Below, in pieces: positions 50,620 to 60,326 of a DNA stretch of 64,000 bases. This DNA is from Magnetococcales bacterium WMHbin3 (GTDB lineage Bacteria > Pseudomonadota > Magnetococcia > Magnetococcales > Magnetaquicoccaceae): NCBI GenBank assembly GCA_002753185.1, contig PDZX01000001.1:62001-126000 (forward strand), given 5' to 3'. Position 1 is the stretch's first letter. Each line of letters opens with the position of its first letter. Both the position numbers and the translations under genes were made by a program. Under the pieces are notes generated by a model, which had not been told where the DNA came from, did not search any database, and saw only the letters and a list, made by a program, of their open reading frames with translations.

Positions 50620-53311
50620 GCGTCGGTTCCTCCAGCAGGGGAGGCGGCATGCCCAGCGGGAAAAGCAACGTGAACTTCGCTCCGCCTTCCGCGCGGTTTT
50701 CGGCGTGGATCGTGCCACCATGGGCCTCGACGATCGCCTGGGCGATCGGCAGCCCAAGCCCGAAGCCGGATGTCGCCCCTTCCCGTTTGCCACGGGTGAA
50801 TTTCTCGAACAGCTTTTTTTCCATACCGGGGGGAAATCCGGGGCCGTCGTCCTCCACCGCGATGGCCACGCAATCGTTGGCCATCCTGGCGGTAATGGCG
50901 ATGATGGTTCCTGGAGGGGTGTGCCGGGCGGCGTTTTCCAGGAGATTGTTGAACACCCGTTCCATAAGGTCGGTGTCCATTTCGATCAGAGGCAGATCGT
51001 CGGGCAGCGTGACGCGCACCGCATGACCGGCCAGTACCGGGGCACAGTACTCCATGGAGAGTCCGATCACTTCCTCGAACGTTTGCCAGGTCCGGTTCAG
51101 GGTGACATGGCCCATCTGCATCCGGGCCATGTCCAACAGGTTGTTGACCATGGCCACGGTGCGGATGACCTGGTCGCGGATGGCCCGGGCCACCCCGGAA
51201 TGGGGTTCCGGCAGCGCCGGCGAAGCGATGAGCATGGCCTCGGCCATGCCCGATATGGCGGTCAAGGGCGTGCGCAGATCGTGGGAGATGGCCGAAAGCA
51301 GAGAATTGCGTAACCGTTCCGATGCCACGTTCACCTGGGCCTCCTGGCTCATGGAGACGTAATGGATCCGTTCCAGGGCGATGGCGATGAGGGTGGCGCT
51401 GGTCTCCAGAAGTTGCTGTTGATCCGGAGGAAGTTCCCATCGCTCCCCTTCGGGCACGAAGGCCAACACGCCGCAACGTCTGGAGGGCGCCTTGAGCGGC
51501 AGGTAGACCGCTTGCGCCGAAGGCAAGGTATCCGTGCCACGACCGGCGCTTTGACTGTGATCATGGCTCCACTGGGCGATGCCGTCATCCACGTCGCCAA
51601 GGGTGGGCGACCCTTCCGCCAAGTTCAACCGCTTCTCCTTGTCCGGAAGAAAAACCGCCACTTGCGCATTGAACCCCCGCTGGAAGAACTGGCGGCAGAT
51701 GGTCACGATCTGTTCCACGCTCAAGGCGCTGGAAAGATCCCGCGACATTTCGTAAAGGGCATGGGTCCGTCGTTCACGTTTGCCGGCGGCGGCGGCCTGA
51801 AAGCGCAAGCCGGCCGTCAACTGGCCCACCACGAGGGCCACGGTCAACATGACCGCAAAGGTCACCAGATAGCGGGCGTCGCTGACCGCAAAGGTCAGGC
51901 GTGGCGGAACGAAGAAAAAATCGAAACTTGCCACCGACAGGAACGAGGCCGCAATCGCCGCCCGTTTGCCCGATCGGACGGCGATGAGGACCACGGCCAG
52001 CAAAAAAATCATGACGATATTGGTCAATTCCAACAGATCGAGCAAGGGTGCGCTGCATGCGGTGACCAAAGAGACGGTGAGCAGCGCTTCGCCGAACGGA
52101 CGCCAGTTGGTGGTCGGACGGCTGCCTGGTGACGGATGGTCTGGGCCGTCCTTGCGCCCGGAGTCCTCGCGGGCGATCTGGAGCAGCTCCAGATCGGGAG
52201 CCTGGCGGCCGAGTTGTTCGGCGAAACCGTGTTGCCAGAACCGCCTGTGATAACGGTCCCGTCCCACCAGCAGAGTGCCCAGGTTGTGTTCCCGCGCATA
52301 GCTGATCGTGGCCTCCACCGCGTTCTGGGCGGTCAGGCTGGCGGTGTGCGCCCCCAGTTCCCGAGCCAGATTCAGCACCTTCAGCACCCTGGAGCGCGCG
52401 GTGTCCGGCTGGGATTGCATCGCCGGGGTTTCGATGGCCAAGGCGTGCCATGGCGCCCCGGTCTGATTGGCGCGCCGTGCTGCCCGACGCACCAGTTTTT
52501 CGCTGTCCGGTCCTGGTCCCACGCAGACCAGCACCGTTTCCCTGGTCGGCCAGATGGTGGCCACCGAAGCGTCGCGTCGCCAGGCGCGCACGTCGCCGTC
52601 CACCCGGTCGGCGGTTCGGCGCAGGGCCAGCTCCCGCAAGGCAAACAGATTGCCCTTGCGGAAGAAGTTCTCCATCGCTCGTTCCGCCTGTTGCGGGATA
52701 TAGACCTTGCCCTCCCGCAGCCTTTGCATCAGGTCTTCGGGAGGGAGGTCCACCAGGATCATTTCCGTGGCCCGGTCGATGACGTGATCGGGTACGCGTT
52801 CCAACACCCGGATGCCGGTAATCTGGCTGACCACGTCGTTGAGGCTTTCCACATGCTGGACATTGACGGTGGTGTACACGTCGATACCCGCCGCCAGCAG
52901 TTCCTCGATGTCCTGCCAGCGTTTGGGATGACGTGATCCGGGGGCATTCGTGTGCGCTAGCTCGTCCACCAGGATCAACCGAGGGCAGCGTTGCAGGGCG
53001 CCATCCAGATCGAACTCCTCCAGGTGGTGTCCTTTGTAGATGACCTGTTGCCTGGGCAGAACTTCCAGATGGCGCAGCAGGTCGGCGGTTTCCTTGCGGC
53101 CATGGGTTTCCACCACGCCTGCCACGATGTCCATTCCCTGGTTTCGCAGGGTCAGGGCGGCATGCAGCATGGCGAAGGTCTTGCCGACTCCGGGTGCGGC
53201 GCCGAAAAAGATCTTCAGTTTGCCCCGCTCGGCACGGGACTCCTGCTCGGCCAACTGGGCCAGCAATTGGTCGGGATCCGGGCGGGTTGGCGGGATGGGA
53301 TCGGCGATCAT
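50612..53311 (-). CDS. kdpD: KdpD sensor histidine kinase
   Basis: 899 residues, the usual length. The N-terminal KdpD domain has Walker A GAAPGVGKTFAML (37-49) and the typical HTNAPGSRHPKRWQDIEELL region. A universal-stress-like domain follows (about 255-370), then four membrane helices of DUF4118 (about 400-500), a GAF-like domain and the kinase core with ISHDLRTPLTAI, a complete H-box, and the ATPase boxes EDDGPGFP and GFGLGLPIAQAIVE. It senses K+ limitation and controls KdpE phosphorylation. Confidence 0.95.
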   Translation of the reverse strand: MIADPIPPTRPDPDQLLAQLAEQESRAERGKLKIFFGAAPGVGKTFAMLHAALTLRNQGMDIVAGVVETHGRKETADLLRHLEVLPRQQVIYKGHHLEEFDLDGALQRCPRLILVDELAHTNAPGSRHPKRWQDIEELLAAGIDVYTTVNVQHVESLNDVVSQITGIRVLERVPDHVIDRATEMILVDLPPEDLMQRLREGKVYIPQQAERAMENFFRKGNLFALRELALRRTADRVDGDVRAWRRDASVATIWPTRETVLVCVGPGPDSEKLVRRAARRANQTGAPWHALAIETPAMQSQPDTARSRVLKVLNLARELGAHTASLTAQNAVEATISYAREHNLGTLLVGRDRYHRRFWQHGFAEQLGRQAPDLELLQIAREDSGRKDGPDHPSPGSRPTTNWRPFGEALLTVSLVTACSAPLLDLLELTNIVMIFLLAVVLIAVRSGKRAAIAASFLSVASFDFFFVPPRLTFAVSDARYLVTFAVMLTVALVVGQLTAGLRFQAAAAGKRERRTHALYEMSRDLSSALSVEQIVTICRQFFQRGFNAQVAVFLPDKEKRLNLAEGSPTLGDVDDGIAQWSHDHSQSAGRGTDTLPSAQAVYLPLKAPSRRCGVLAFVPEGERWELPPDQQQLLETSATLIAIALERIHYVSMSQEAQVNVASERLRNSLLSAISHDLRTPLTAISGMAEAMLIASPALPEPHSGVARAIRDQVIRTVAMVNNLLDMARMQMGHVTLNRTWQTFEEVIGLSMEYCAPVLAGHAVRVTLPDDLPLIEMDTDLMERVFNNLLENAARHTPPGTIIAITARMANDCVAIAVEDDGPGFPPGMEKKLFEKFTRGKREGATSGFGLGLPIAQAIVEAHGGTIHAENRAEGGAKFTLLFPLGMPPPLLEEPTHE

Positions 53312-53327
53312 GGTTTTGTTGGCCCCG

Positions 53328-53900
53328 CTATTCCAGTCGATCCATGGCCAGATTGAGGGTCATGACATTGACACGAGGTTCGCCCAGCAGTCCGAAGGTG
53401 CGTTCTTCGGTATGCCTGACCAGCAGTTCCTTAAGTTGCGATTCCGGAATGTTCCGTTCCCTGGCGACGCGCGGCAGTTGCCAGAGCGCGGCTGCTGGAG
53501 AGATATGCGGATCCAGACCACTGGCGGATGCGGTGACCAGATCCACCGGAATCGGCCGGCTCTGGCCCGGATCGCTGGATGCGAGTTCGGCGATGCGGTT
53601 TTTGATCCTCTCCTCCAGGGCCGGGTTGAGCGGCCCCAGATTGGAGCCGTTGGAAGAGGCGGCATGATACGGCATGGGGGTGGTGGCCGAGGGCCGTCCC
53701 CAGAAATAGCGGCGCTCGGAGAAAGGTTGACCCACCAATGCCGATGCCACCGGCTCGCCCCGGATCTCAAGAAAACTGCCGGAAGACTGGAAGGGAAAGA
53801 TGGCGCGCGCCAGACCGGTGACCAGGGCCGGGTAGATCCCCCCGGTCAGCAGGGTCATCACCAGGAGCAGAAGCAATGCGGATTTGAGTTCCTTGATCAT
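53328..53900 (-). CDS. kdpC: KdpC subunit of the K+-transporting ATPase
   Basis: 190 residues. One N-terminal membrane helix (ALLLLLVMTLLTGGIYPALV) and a periplasmic domain with SERRYFWGRPSAT, SNGSNLGP and SASGLDPHISPAAA are diagnostic. It ends with VNVMTLNLAMD. KdpC stabilises the KdpFABC complex and raises its K+ affinity. It lies 10 nt after kdpB and 16 nt before kdpD. Confidence 0.95.
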   Translation of the reverse strand: MIKELKSALLLLLVMTLLTGGIYPALVTGLARAIFPFQSSGSFLEIRGEPVASALVGQPFSERRYFWGRPSATTPMPYHAASSNGSNLGPLNPALEERIKNRIAELASSDPGQSRPIPVDLVTASASGLDPHISPAAALWQLPRVARERNIPESQLKELLVRHTEERTFGLLGEPRVNVMTLNLAMDRLE

Positions 53901-53910
53901 GTCGATGTCC

Positions 53911-55971
53911 TCACGTCAGATGGAAGACGACCAGCAACAGGTCGATGGCTTTGATGCCGATGAAGGGGACGATCAGACCGCCCACACCGTAGATCAGCAG
54001 GTTGCGCCGCAGCAAGGCGGCCGCACCCACCGCCCGGTAGGCCACCCCCTTGATGGCCAGCGGAATCAGGGCAATGATGATCAGGGCGTTGAAGATCACC
54101 GCCGACAGGATCGCCGAGGCCGGAGTGGCCAGCCCCATGATGTTGAACCCCTCCAGAACCGGATAGGTGGAGGCGAAGGCCGCCGGGATGATGGCAAAGT
54201 ACTTGGCTACGTCGTTGGCGATGGAAAAGGTGGTCAGTGCGCCTCTGGTCATGAGCATCTGCTTGCCGGTCTCCACCACTTCGATGAGCTTGGTGGGATT
54301 GGAGTCCAGATCCACCATGTTGCCCGCCTCCTTGGCCGCCTGGGTGCCGGTGTTCATGGCCACGGCCACGTCGGCCTGGGCCAGGGCAGGGGCGTCGTTG
54401 GTGCCGTCGCCCGTCATGGCCACCAGGCGTCCCTCCGTCTGGTATTGACGAATCAGTCGGAGTTTGGCCTCTGGGGTGGCCTCGGCGAGAAAGTCGTCCA
54501 CTCCGGCCTCGGCGGCGATGGCCGCCGCCGTGAGCCGGTTGTCGCCGGTGATCATGACCGTTTTGATGCCCATGCGCCGCAATTCGGCGAAGCGTTCCTT
54601 GATGCCGCCCTTGACGATGTCCTTCAATTCCACTGCCCCCAGGGGGCGCGCCCCTTCCGTCACCACCAGGGGCGTTGAGCCGCGACGGGCGATCTCCTCG
54701 ACGCTCTTTTGCAGGGGAGCGGGCCAAATGCCGCCCTGACTTTCGACATGACGGCGTACCGCTTCCGCCGCCCCCTTGCGGATGCTCCGCCCCTGCCAGT
54801 CGATGCCGCTCATGCGGGTCTGGGCGGTGAAGTGGACAAAGGTAGCCCCTTCCGGATGGATGTCGCGGCCCCTTTGCTGCAATTTTTCCTTGGCCAGGGA
54901 GACGATGGAACGTCCTTCCGGGGTCTCGTCGGCCAGGGAGGCGAGCAGTGCCGCGTCCGCCAGTTCCTTTTCGCCCACGCCGGAGGAGGGAACGAAGGTA
55001 GAGGCTTGACGGTTGCCCAGGGTGATGGTGCCGGTCTTGTCCAGCAGCAGCACATCCACATCTCCCGCCGCTTCCACTGCCTTTCCGGAAGTGGCCAGCA
55101 CGTTTTTTGCCATCATGCGGCTCATCCCCGCCACGCCGATGGCCGACAGCAGTCCGCCGATGGTGGTGGGAATCAGGCAAACCAGCAGCGCGGTCAATAC
55201 CGTGACTGTCACCGGCGTCCCCGAACCGGCGGTGGCAACACCATAAATCGAAAAAGGCAGCAGGGTCACGGTGGCCAGCAAGAAGACCAGGGTCAGCATC
55301 ACCAACAGGATGGTGAGTGCAATCTCGTTGGGGGTCTTTTGCCGTTTGGCCCCTTCGACCATGCCGATCATGCGGTCCAGAAAACTCTCGCCCGGATTGA
55401 CCGCGATGCGCACGACCAGCCAGTCGGAAAGCACCCGGGTGCCGCCGGTGACGGCGGAAAAATCGCCTCCCGACTCCCGGATCACCGGCGCGGATTCGCC
55501 GGTGATGGCGGACTCGTCCACCGACGCCACCCCGGACAGGACTTCGCCGTCACCGGGGATGATGTCGCCGGTGGTGACCAGGACCACGTCGTCCTGGCGC
55601 AAGGCTTCGGACGGAAGAGAGTCCCACTGGGCGTCGGGGCGCGGTTCCCGGAGTTTCTTGGCCATGACGCTACGCCGCATTCCTTTGAGCGCGGCGGCTT
55701 GGGCCTTGCCGCGGCTTTCCGCCACCGTCTCGGCCAAATTGGCGAACAGCACCGTGAACCACAACCATAGGGTCACGGCCAGGATGAAACCGGCGGGGGC
55801 CTCGCCTTGACCGATCAGCGCCTGAATGTACAGACCGCTGGTCAGCAGGCTGCCCAGCCAGACCACGAACATGACCGGGTTGCGTACCTGGTAACGGGGC
55901 GAGAGTCGTTTGAACGAGTCGATCATCGCCGTCTTGAGCAGCATTGAGTCACGAAAGGATTGCGTTTGCAT
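53911..55971 (-). CDS. kdpB: KdpB ATPase subunit
   Basis: 686 residues, P-type ATPase. TGES is at 157-160 (actuator loop, with the serine phosphorylated in other KdpB proteins), phosphorylated D311 in [12 protein letters not shown], and [10 protein letters not shown] in the hinge. The membrane segments are typical ([16 protein letters not shown] type at the C-terminus). It hydrolyses ATP to drive K+ uptake through KdpA. Confidence 0.96.
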   Translation of the reverse strand: MQTQSFRDSMLLKTAMIDSFKRLSPRYQVRNPVMFVVWLGSLLTSGLYIQALIGQGEAPAGFILAVTLWLWFTVLFANLAETVAESRGKAQAAALKGMRRSVMAKKLREPRPDAQWDSLPSEALRQDDVVLVTTGDIIPGDGEVLSGVASVDESAITGESAPVIRESGGDFSAVTGGTRVLSDWLVVRIAVNPGESFLDRMIGMVEGAKRQKTPNEIALTILLVMLTLVFLLATVTLLPFSIYGVATAGSGTPVTVTVLTALLVCLIPTTIGGLLSAIGVAGMSRMMAKNVLATSGKAVEAAGDVDVLLLDKTGTITLGNRQASTFVPSSGVGEKELADAALLASLADETPEGRSIVSLAKEKLQQRGRDIHPEGATFVHFTAQTRMSGIDWQGRSIRKGAAEAVRRHVESQGGIWPAPLQKSVEEIARRGSTPLVVTEGARPLGAVELKDIVKGGIKERFAELRRMGIKTVMITGDNRLTAAAIAAEAGVDDFLAEATPEAKLRLIRQYQTEGRLVAMTGDGTNDAPALAQADVAVAMNTGTQAAKEAGNMVDLDSNPTKLIEVVETGKQMLMTRGALTTFSIANDVAKYFAIIPAAFASTYPVLEGFNIMGLATPASAILSAVIFNALIIIALIPLAIKGVAYRAVGAAALLRRNLLIYGVGGLIVPFIGIKAIDLLLVVFHLT

Positions 55972-55987
55972 GAGAGGTTTCTCCAGT

Positions 55988-57772
55988 TCAATTTCCGGCG
56001 ATCATCTGGACATGCTCCACGATTGGCCCCAGGGCCAACGCGGGCAGAAAGGTCAATGCGCCCACCACGATCACCGTGCCGACCAGCACCGCCACGAACA
56101 GTGGGGTATGGGTGGGCAGGGTGCCGGCGGAAGGCGGGATGCTCTTTTTGGCGGCCAGTGAGCCGGCGATGGCCAGCACCGGGATGATCACCCAGTAGCG
56201 GGCCAGGAGCATGGCCACGCCCAGCATGAGATTGTAGAAGGGGGAGTTGGCCGAAAGTCCGGCAAAGGCGCTGCCGTTGTTGTTGCCCGCCGAGGAAAAG
56301 GCGTAGAGGATTTCCGAAAACCCATGCACGCCGGGATTGGCGATGCCCGCCCGTCCGACCTCCGTTGCCACCGCCAGGGCGCTCCCCAGAAGCACGGCCA
56401 GGCAGGGAACGAGAATCGCCACCGAGGCCATTTTCATCTCGAAGGCCTCCACCTTCTTTCCCAGATATTCGGGGGTGCGTCCGATCATCAGTCCGGAGAC
56501 GAAGACCCCCACCAGGGCGAAGACGATCATGCCGTAGAGACCGGATCCCACCCCGCCGAAGATCACCTCGCCCAACTGCATCAGCCACATGGGGGCCAAT
56601 CCGCCCAGTGGGGTGAAGGAGTCGTGCATGGCGTTGACCGAACCGTTCGAGGCGGCGGTGGTGGCCGTGGCCCAGAGTGCCGAATTGACGATGCCGAAGC
56701 GGACCTCCTTGCCCTCCATGTTGCCTCCGGGAGCGTGGTCGGAAGCGGACACCTCCAGGCCGAGCTTCTGGAAAAGCGGGTTGCCGGCCTGTTCCGCACC
56801 GACGCACAGCGCCAACAGGCCCACGAAGACGATGGTCATGGCCGCCAGGATCGCCACGCCCTGCCGGTTATCTCCCACGAAGCGCCCGAAGGTGATGCAC
56901 TGCGCTGCGGGAATCAGCAGAATGGCGAGCAGTTCGAGCAGATTGGACAAAGGTGTGGGATTTTCCAGCGGATGGGCGGAATTGACGTTGAAAAAACCTC
57001 CGCCGTTGGTGCCCAACTGTTTGATCGCCACCTGGGAGGCCGTCGGTCCCAGAGCGATGACCTGTTCGGTTGCCGTTTTTTGTGCCATGACCGGCGATGC
57101 GTCGGCGCCGGCAGCGGGGGCGTCATAGGTCACCGGTTGCAGCAATGGGATGGTACGGTAGGGTTCGAAGGTCTGCACCACCCCCTGGCCGACCAGAACC
57201 GGGGCGAGCAGAAGGCTCAAGGGCAGGAGGATGTAAATGGTGGAGCGCGTCATATCCACCCAGAAGTTGCCGATGTGATCCGTCTCCCGTTGGGTGAAGG
57301 ACCGCATCAGTGCCGCCAGCACCGCCATTCCGGTGGCGGCGGAAAGGAAATTCTGTACGGTCAGGCCCAACATCTGGGTCAGGTAGGACATGGTCGTTTC
57401 GCCACCGTACCCTTGCCAGTTGGTGTTGCTGGCGAAGCTGACGGCGGTGTTGAAGGCCGAATCCGGCGCGAGATTGGCCATCGCCTGGGGATTGAACGGC
57501 AATCCTGCCTGTATCCGCTGGAGGAGGTAGACGGTCAGCAGACCGAGCAGGTTGAAGGTCAGCACGGCGCGTGCGTACCGGCTCCAGGACATCTTTTGTC
57601 CATGATCGATACCACAAAGACGGTAGATGCCCCGCTCCACGGGAGCGAGCCAGCGCAGCCATGCGGGGAGGTCATCCCGATAGACTCTGGCCATCAGCAG
57701 ACCCAGAGGCCAGGCGAGGAGCATCAACAGCACCAGATAGAGCACTGGTTGCAACAGGGCGTTGACGGTCAT
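55988..57772 (-). CDS. kdpA: KdpA K+-channel-like subunit
   Basis: 594 residues from ATG 57772 with GGAG 8 nt upstream; the longer frame to 58009 would swallow kdpF. It has about ten membrane helices and four pore-loop regions, including the selectivity-filter sequences [35 protein letters not shown] and AGNNNGSAF. It binds and conducts K+ at the inner membrane. Its ATG overlaps the kdpF stop (ATGA). Confidence 0.95.
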   Translation of the reverse strand: MTVNALLQPVLYLVLLMLLAWPLGLLMARVYRDDLPAWLRWLAPVERGIYRLCGIDHGQKMSWSRYARAVLTFNLLGLLTVYLLQRIQAGLPFNPQAMANLAPDSAFNTAVSFASNTNWQGYGGETTMSYLTQMLGLTVQNFLSAATGMAVLAALMRSFTQRETDHIGNFWVDMTRSTIYILLPLSLLLAPVLVGQGVVQTFEPYRTIPLLQPVTYDAPAAGADASPVMAQKTATEQVIALGPTASQVAIKQLGTNGGGFFNVNSAHPLENPTPLSNLLELLAILLIPAAQCITFGRFVGDNRQGVAILAAMTIVFVGLLALCVGAEQAGNPLFQKLGLEVSASDHAPGGNMEGKEVRFGIVNSALWATATTAASNGSVNAMHDSFTPLGGLAPMWLMQLGEVIFGGVGSGLYGMIVFALVGVFVSGLMIGRTPEYLGKKVEAFEMKMASVAILVPCLAVLLGSALAVATEVGRAGIANPGVHGFSEILYAFSSAGNNNGSAFAGLSANSPFYNLMLGVAMLLARYWVIIPVLAIAGSLAAKKSIPPSAGTLPTHTPLFVAVLVGTVIVVGALTFLPALALGPIVEHVQMIAGN

Positions 57773-57861
57773 GAGAATTGCTCCGGCATAAACAAGACGA
57801 CGCCAAGGTAAACGAACACCACCACCGTAAAACCGAGTCCGATCAGATAGAGCATGGACAT
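57769..57861 (-). CDS. kdpF: KdpF small subunit
   Basis: 30 residues, too short for ordinary gene calls: MSMLYLIGLGFTVVVF, then [14 protein letters not shown] single membrane helix of the right length and with the typical end makes it KdpF. The ATG at 57861 overlaps the stop of the upstream peptide gene (TGATG), and its stop overlaps the kdpA ATG. It stabilises the KdpFABC complex. Confidence 0.88.
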   Translation of the reverse strand: MSMLYLIGLGFTVVVFVYLGVVLFMPEQFS

Positions 57862-57950
57862 CAGCGTCTCCGTAACCGTTCCAGCAAGGGGATGATGGCG
57901 GCCGATCCGGCAAAAAAGCCGATGGCCAGAACAAGCATGTATGCATCCAT
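57861..57950 (-). CDS. 29-residue single-helix membrane peptide, first gene of the kdp operon
   Basis: The peptide reads MDAYMLVLAIGFFAGS followed by AAIIPLLERLRRR: one hydrophobic helix and a basic end that should face the cytoplasm. The ATG at 57950 has AGGAG 8 nt upstream, the best ribosome site of the operon, and the TGA overlaps the kdpF ATG (TGATG). It is therefore very likely translated, and it should set kdpF translation. No function is known. It could be an accessory subunit of the Kdp complex or a leader peptide. Confidence 0.65.
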   Translation of the reverse strand: MDAYMLVLAIGFFAGSAAIIPLLERLRRR

Positions 57951-58175
57951 GACGGGTACTCCTGAGTGAGGGAGTTGAGGGGGAAATGATGGAACCCGAT
58001 GGTATGCAATACGAGATATAAATGGGTTATTAAGTGAGTCCGGCCATCTCAAAATTTCATCAATGGTTTCGTGATGCCTCGATAACCGTTCCCCTCAGGC
58101 CCTTTACATTCGTCGCGGGATTGGTTACCATTTTGATAGTTGCAATCCACCAGCCCTTTATGACGGAACCACGCG
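57951..58175. promoter_or_regulatory. 225-bp divergent region between the kdp operon and the third cyclic-nucleotide gene
   Basis: No gene is seen. On the minus strand a TTTATATCTCGTATTG stretch near 57998-58025 is AT-rich, as expected for a KdpE-controlled promoter, but no exact site can be fixed. The plus-strand promoter of the 58176 gene must also lie here. Confidence 0.35.
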
Positions 58176-58613
58176 ATGATTGCCAGACAATTGCTGGACA
58201 GCATTCCCTTTTTTTGGAACTTCTCGGACGAGGAGAAGGATCACCTGTTGAGCCTGGACAACTACTTCGAGAGCTTCAAGCCCGGCGAGTTCCTCATCCA
58301 CGAAGATGCCGAGGACAATGCCCTGTATATCATCCTCAAGGGCAGGGCAGAGGTCACCAAGAACTCCAAGCCCAAAAGGGTCATCGCCACCCTGGAGCCG
58401 GGCACGGTCGTGGGGGAGATCTCCTTTCTCACCAATCGTCCCCGCACCACGAACGTCATCGCCAGCGAAAAGATGATCTGTTTCACCATCAATGGCCAGA
58501 CCATGACCGAACTGAGTTCCCACATGCAGCACAAGATCAAGGATCAACTGATCGAGATTCTGGTGCAACGCCTGGATAACATGAATCAAACCTTGCTGGA
58601 ATTGGCGCGTTGA
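58176..58613 (+). CDS. Cyclic-nucleotide-binding domain protein, stand-alone
   Basis: 145 residues, close paralogue of the 48276 protein over its whole length. The cassette is EPGTVVGEISFLTNRPRTTNV with Glu and Arg kept. It ends with HKIKDQLIEILVQRLDNMNQ. The ribosome site is weak (GGAA). Its location divergent from kdp may be chance, but Kdp is a second-messenger target in other bacteria (c-di-AMP), so a link is conceivable. Confidence 0.78.
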   Translation: MIARQLLDSIPFFWNFSDEEKDHLLSLDNYFESFKPGEFLIHEDAEDNALYIILKGRAEVTKNSKPKRVIATLEPGTVVGEISFLTNRPRTTNVIASEKMICFTINGQTMTELSSHMQHKIKDQLIEILVQRLDNMNQTLLELAR

Positions 58614-58717
58614 GCTAGAATCCATTCAACCGGTATTCCCTTGTTGCCGATAGGATAGAGAAGGAACCAGCGGCTGTTGCGTTAACGTAAGTTTGGATTG
58701 GGCGAGCGGGGAGTTTC

Positions 58718-59131
58718 ATGTTCAACGCCATACCAGCGGTCAATCTCTTGGGGGTGAGCAATCCCTTGCTGGAGCAAACCAATCTGGCACGGGCTTCTCA
58801 GAACATCCGCACCCACAATGCCGAACAGCTCTCCTCCCGCAACGTGGAGGATGTCAAGCACAACGCCAAGAGCCGCGCGGTCAGACGCGACCACTCCACG
58901 GATGAGGACGAGGACGAGACCGAGGAGGAGGGCGAAGGCGCCTACCCGCAACCCTTCAACAAACCTTCCATCCAGGAGCGCCAGAACCTCGCCCGGCAAG
59001 GCAAGGTGAGCCTCAATCAACGCGCCGTGACCGCAATGTTCCTCAATCAGGCGAAAAGCGGCGGTGGCAAGGGGGAGCCTACGGCCAGAGGGGCCGGAAG
59101 CGGTGAACCTTCCATCGACGTGGTCGCCTGA
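58718..59131 (+). CDS. Protein of unknown function, acidic middle region
   Basis: 137 residues, GGGGAG upstream of the ATG. The first part (NAIPAVNLLGVSNPLLEQTN) is hydrophobic-polar and the middle is a run of Asp and Glu (STDEDEDETEEEGEG). The rest has QAKSGGGKGEP and similar flexible stretches. It is probably largely disordered. No family recognised. It is followed 15 nt later by a cysteine-containing small gene on the same strand. Confidence 0.55.
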   Translation: MFNAIPAVNLLGVSNPLLEQTNLARASQNIRTHNAEQLSSRNVEDVKHNAKSRAVRRDHSTDEDEDETEEEGEGAYPQPFNKPSIQERQNLARQGKVSLNQRAVTAMFLNQAKSGGGKGEPTARGAGSGEPSIDVVA

Positions 59132-59146
59132 CCTCCGGAGGGTGTG

Positions 59147-59419
59147 ATGTCCCGCCCGCCATCCGACGCGACGCCTGCTGGCGTCGATTGTCTCAAATGC
59201 CGTCATTTTCAGGTCACCTGGGAGCCGGATTATCCGCGCGGCTGCCGGGCCATGGGGTTCAAGACCGCCCTGTGGCCCTGGCAGGAGGTGTTGCGGAGTT
59301 CCGGCGAACCCTGTCTCAGATTCGAGCCAAAGCCCGCCAATCATCGCCAGGAACCCTCCCGCCCGGCCAGGGAGGGGTCGCTTCCGCCGGTTGCCGGTGG
59401 TTTTTCCCGCAAGGTTTGA
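59147..59419 (+). CDS. Small cysteine-motif protein
   Basis: 90 residues from ATG 59147 with GGAGGG just upstream. The conserved core is C-L-K-C-R-H-F (CxxC), then TWEPDYPRGCRAMGF and a final SSGEPCLRF. This four-cysteine pattern occurs in a widespread small family sometimes mislabelled uracil-DNA glycosylase. It probably binds a metal ion. The function is unknown; the tail of about 25 residues is basic and proline-rich. Confidence 0.6.
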   Translation: MSRPPSDATPAGVDCLKCRHFQVTWEPDYPRGCRAMGFKTALWPWQEVLRSSGEPCLRFEPKPANHRQEPSRPAREGSLPPVAGGFSRKV

Positions 59420-59444
59420 GCAAAATCGGTGGGTTCCATAAAAA

Positions 59445-59460
59445 TGGCATTGAAATTGCT
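59445..59460 (+). promoter_or_regulatory. Sigma-54 promoter upstream of the AbrB-like/nucleotidyltransferase-like gene
   Basis: TGGCATTGAAATTGCT matches the consensus TGGCAC-N5-TTGCW with a single change, and GG (59446-59447) and GC (59458-59459) are exactly 10 nt apart. Transcription should begin near 59471, just after the ATG at 59469, which supports ATG 59517 as the start of the gene. Confidence 0.65.
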
Positions 59461-59516
59461 TGAATTAAATGGACATCACCACCGCCCAGCCGTGGCCCAG
59501 GAGGGAAAAAAAAGAA

Positions 59517-60074
59517 ATGCAAGCCATTGAAATTCAGGCTGATATCACTCAGGAAGGACAGATTTTCCTGCCGCACCCCTATCGCGACCTCTATGGACGA
59601 CAGGCACGCATGATCCTGTTGTTCGATGAAATGACGACTGGCGCCGGGGAAGAAACAGAGCGGGGCAAACCACGCTCCCCCCACCCGCGACCCGCCCACC
59701 CGGTCGATCCGTCCCGGATTGCCAGCTCCGCGCAAGGCATGCGAGAAGCGCTGGTGCAAACGCTACGCGACTCCCTGCCCGGCCTGCTGGCGGTCTATCT
59801 GGTGAAGGGGATGGATGACGAGACCGTGGAACTGGCCATGTTGCTGGAAGGGTTCGCCGATCCGGTGGTGTTGTGGTCCCTGGCCGACGACCTGAGCACC
59901 GTGGCCGGCGGCACGGTGAATCCGCTCGACCTGCGCAACGTCCCCACCATCCGGCAACATCATGTCATCACCACCGGCGAGCGGCTGTGGGGCGTCGAAC
60001 CACAGGCCGGGATGTTCGAGTGTTTCGTGTTGAGCGAAGAGAACGCCTTCGGAGAGATGCCGACCACCTGCTGA
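59517..60074 (+). CDS. AbrB-like segment fused to a degenerate MNT-type nucleotidyltransferase
   Basis: 185 residues from ATG 59517, which follows AGGAGGG by 11 nt; ATG 59469 has no ribosome site and lies at the predicted transcript start. Residues about 3-35 (IEIQADITQEGQIFLPHPYRDLYG) resemble an AbrB/SpoVT swapped-hairpin strand. Residues about 70-180 follow the MNT fold: helix, then VYLVKGMDDETVELAMLLEG, DDLSTVAGGTVNPLDLRNVP and TTGERLWG. The catalytic GS(x)n-DxD is gone (KG, and ELA instead of DLA), so it cannot be an active nucleotidyltransferase. It may act as an antitoxin-like binder; no HEPN toxin is adjacent. Confidence 0.55.
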   Translation: MQAIEIQADITQEGQIFLPHPYRDLYGRQARMILLFDEMTTGAGEETERGKPRSPHPRPAHPVDPSRIASSAQGMREALVQTLRDSLPGLLAVYLVKGMDDETVELAMLLEGFADPVVLWSLADDLSTVAGGTVNPLDLRNVPTIRQHHVITTGERLWGVEPQAGMFECFVLSEENAFGEMPTTC

Positions 60075-60098
60075 CCGGGCCGGCTCAGGGGAGGGGGA

Positions 60099-60326
60099 TC
60101 AGGCCAGCTTTTCGCGGATTGCCTGACAAATGTCGTAGTACGATGTCATTCCTTCCATCTCGGCCACCGTCAGGGTGATGCCGAACTCCTGCTCCAGCGC
60201 CAGGCAGAGGTTGAGGTGATTGAAGGAGTCCCAGGAAGCCACGGACTCCATGGCGGTGGCGTCATCGATTGCTTGCGGTTCCAGATCCAGGATATCCGCC
60301 ATCAGCCGCTTGATTTGCTCTTCCAT
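60099..60326 (-). CDS. Acyl carrier protein
   Basis: 75 residues, acidic, four-helix type. The phosphopantetheine site is SWDSFNHLNL with Ser34 after Asp33, inside the first 40 residues. Its ATG lies 65 nt before the end of the FkbH-like gene, so the two overlap in different frames. It should carry a glyceryl or acyl unit loaded by the FkbH-like protein. It is not the fatty-acid ACP, judging by context. Confidence 0.85.
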   Translation of the reverse strand: MEEQIKRLMADILDLEPQAIDDATAMESVASWDSFNHLNLCLALEQEFGITLTVAEMEGMTSYYDICQAIREKLA

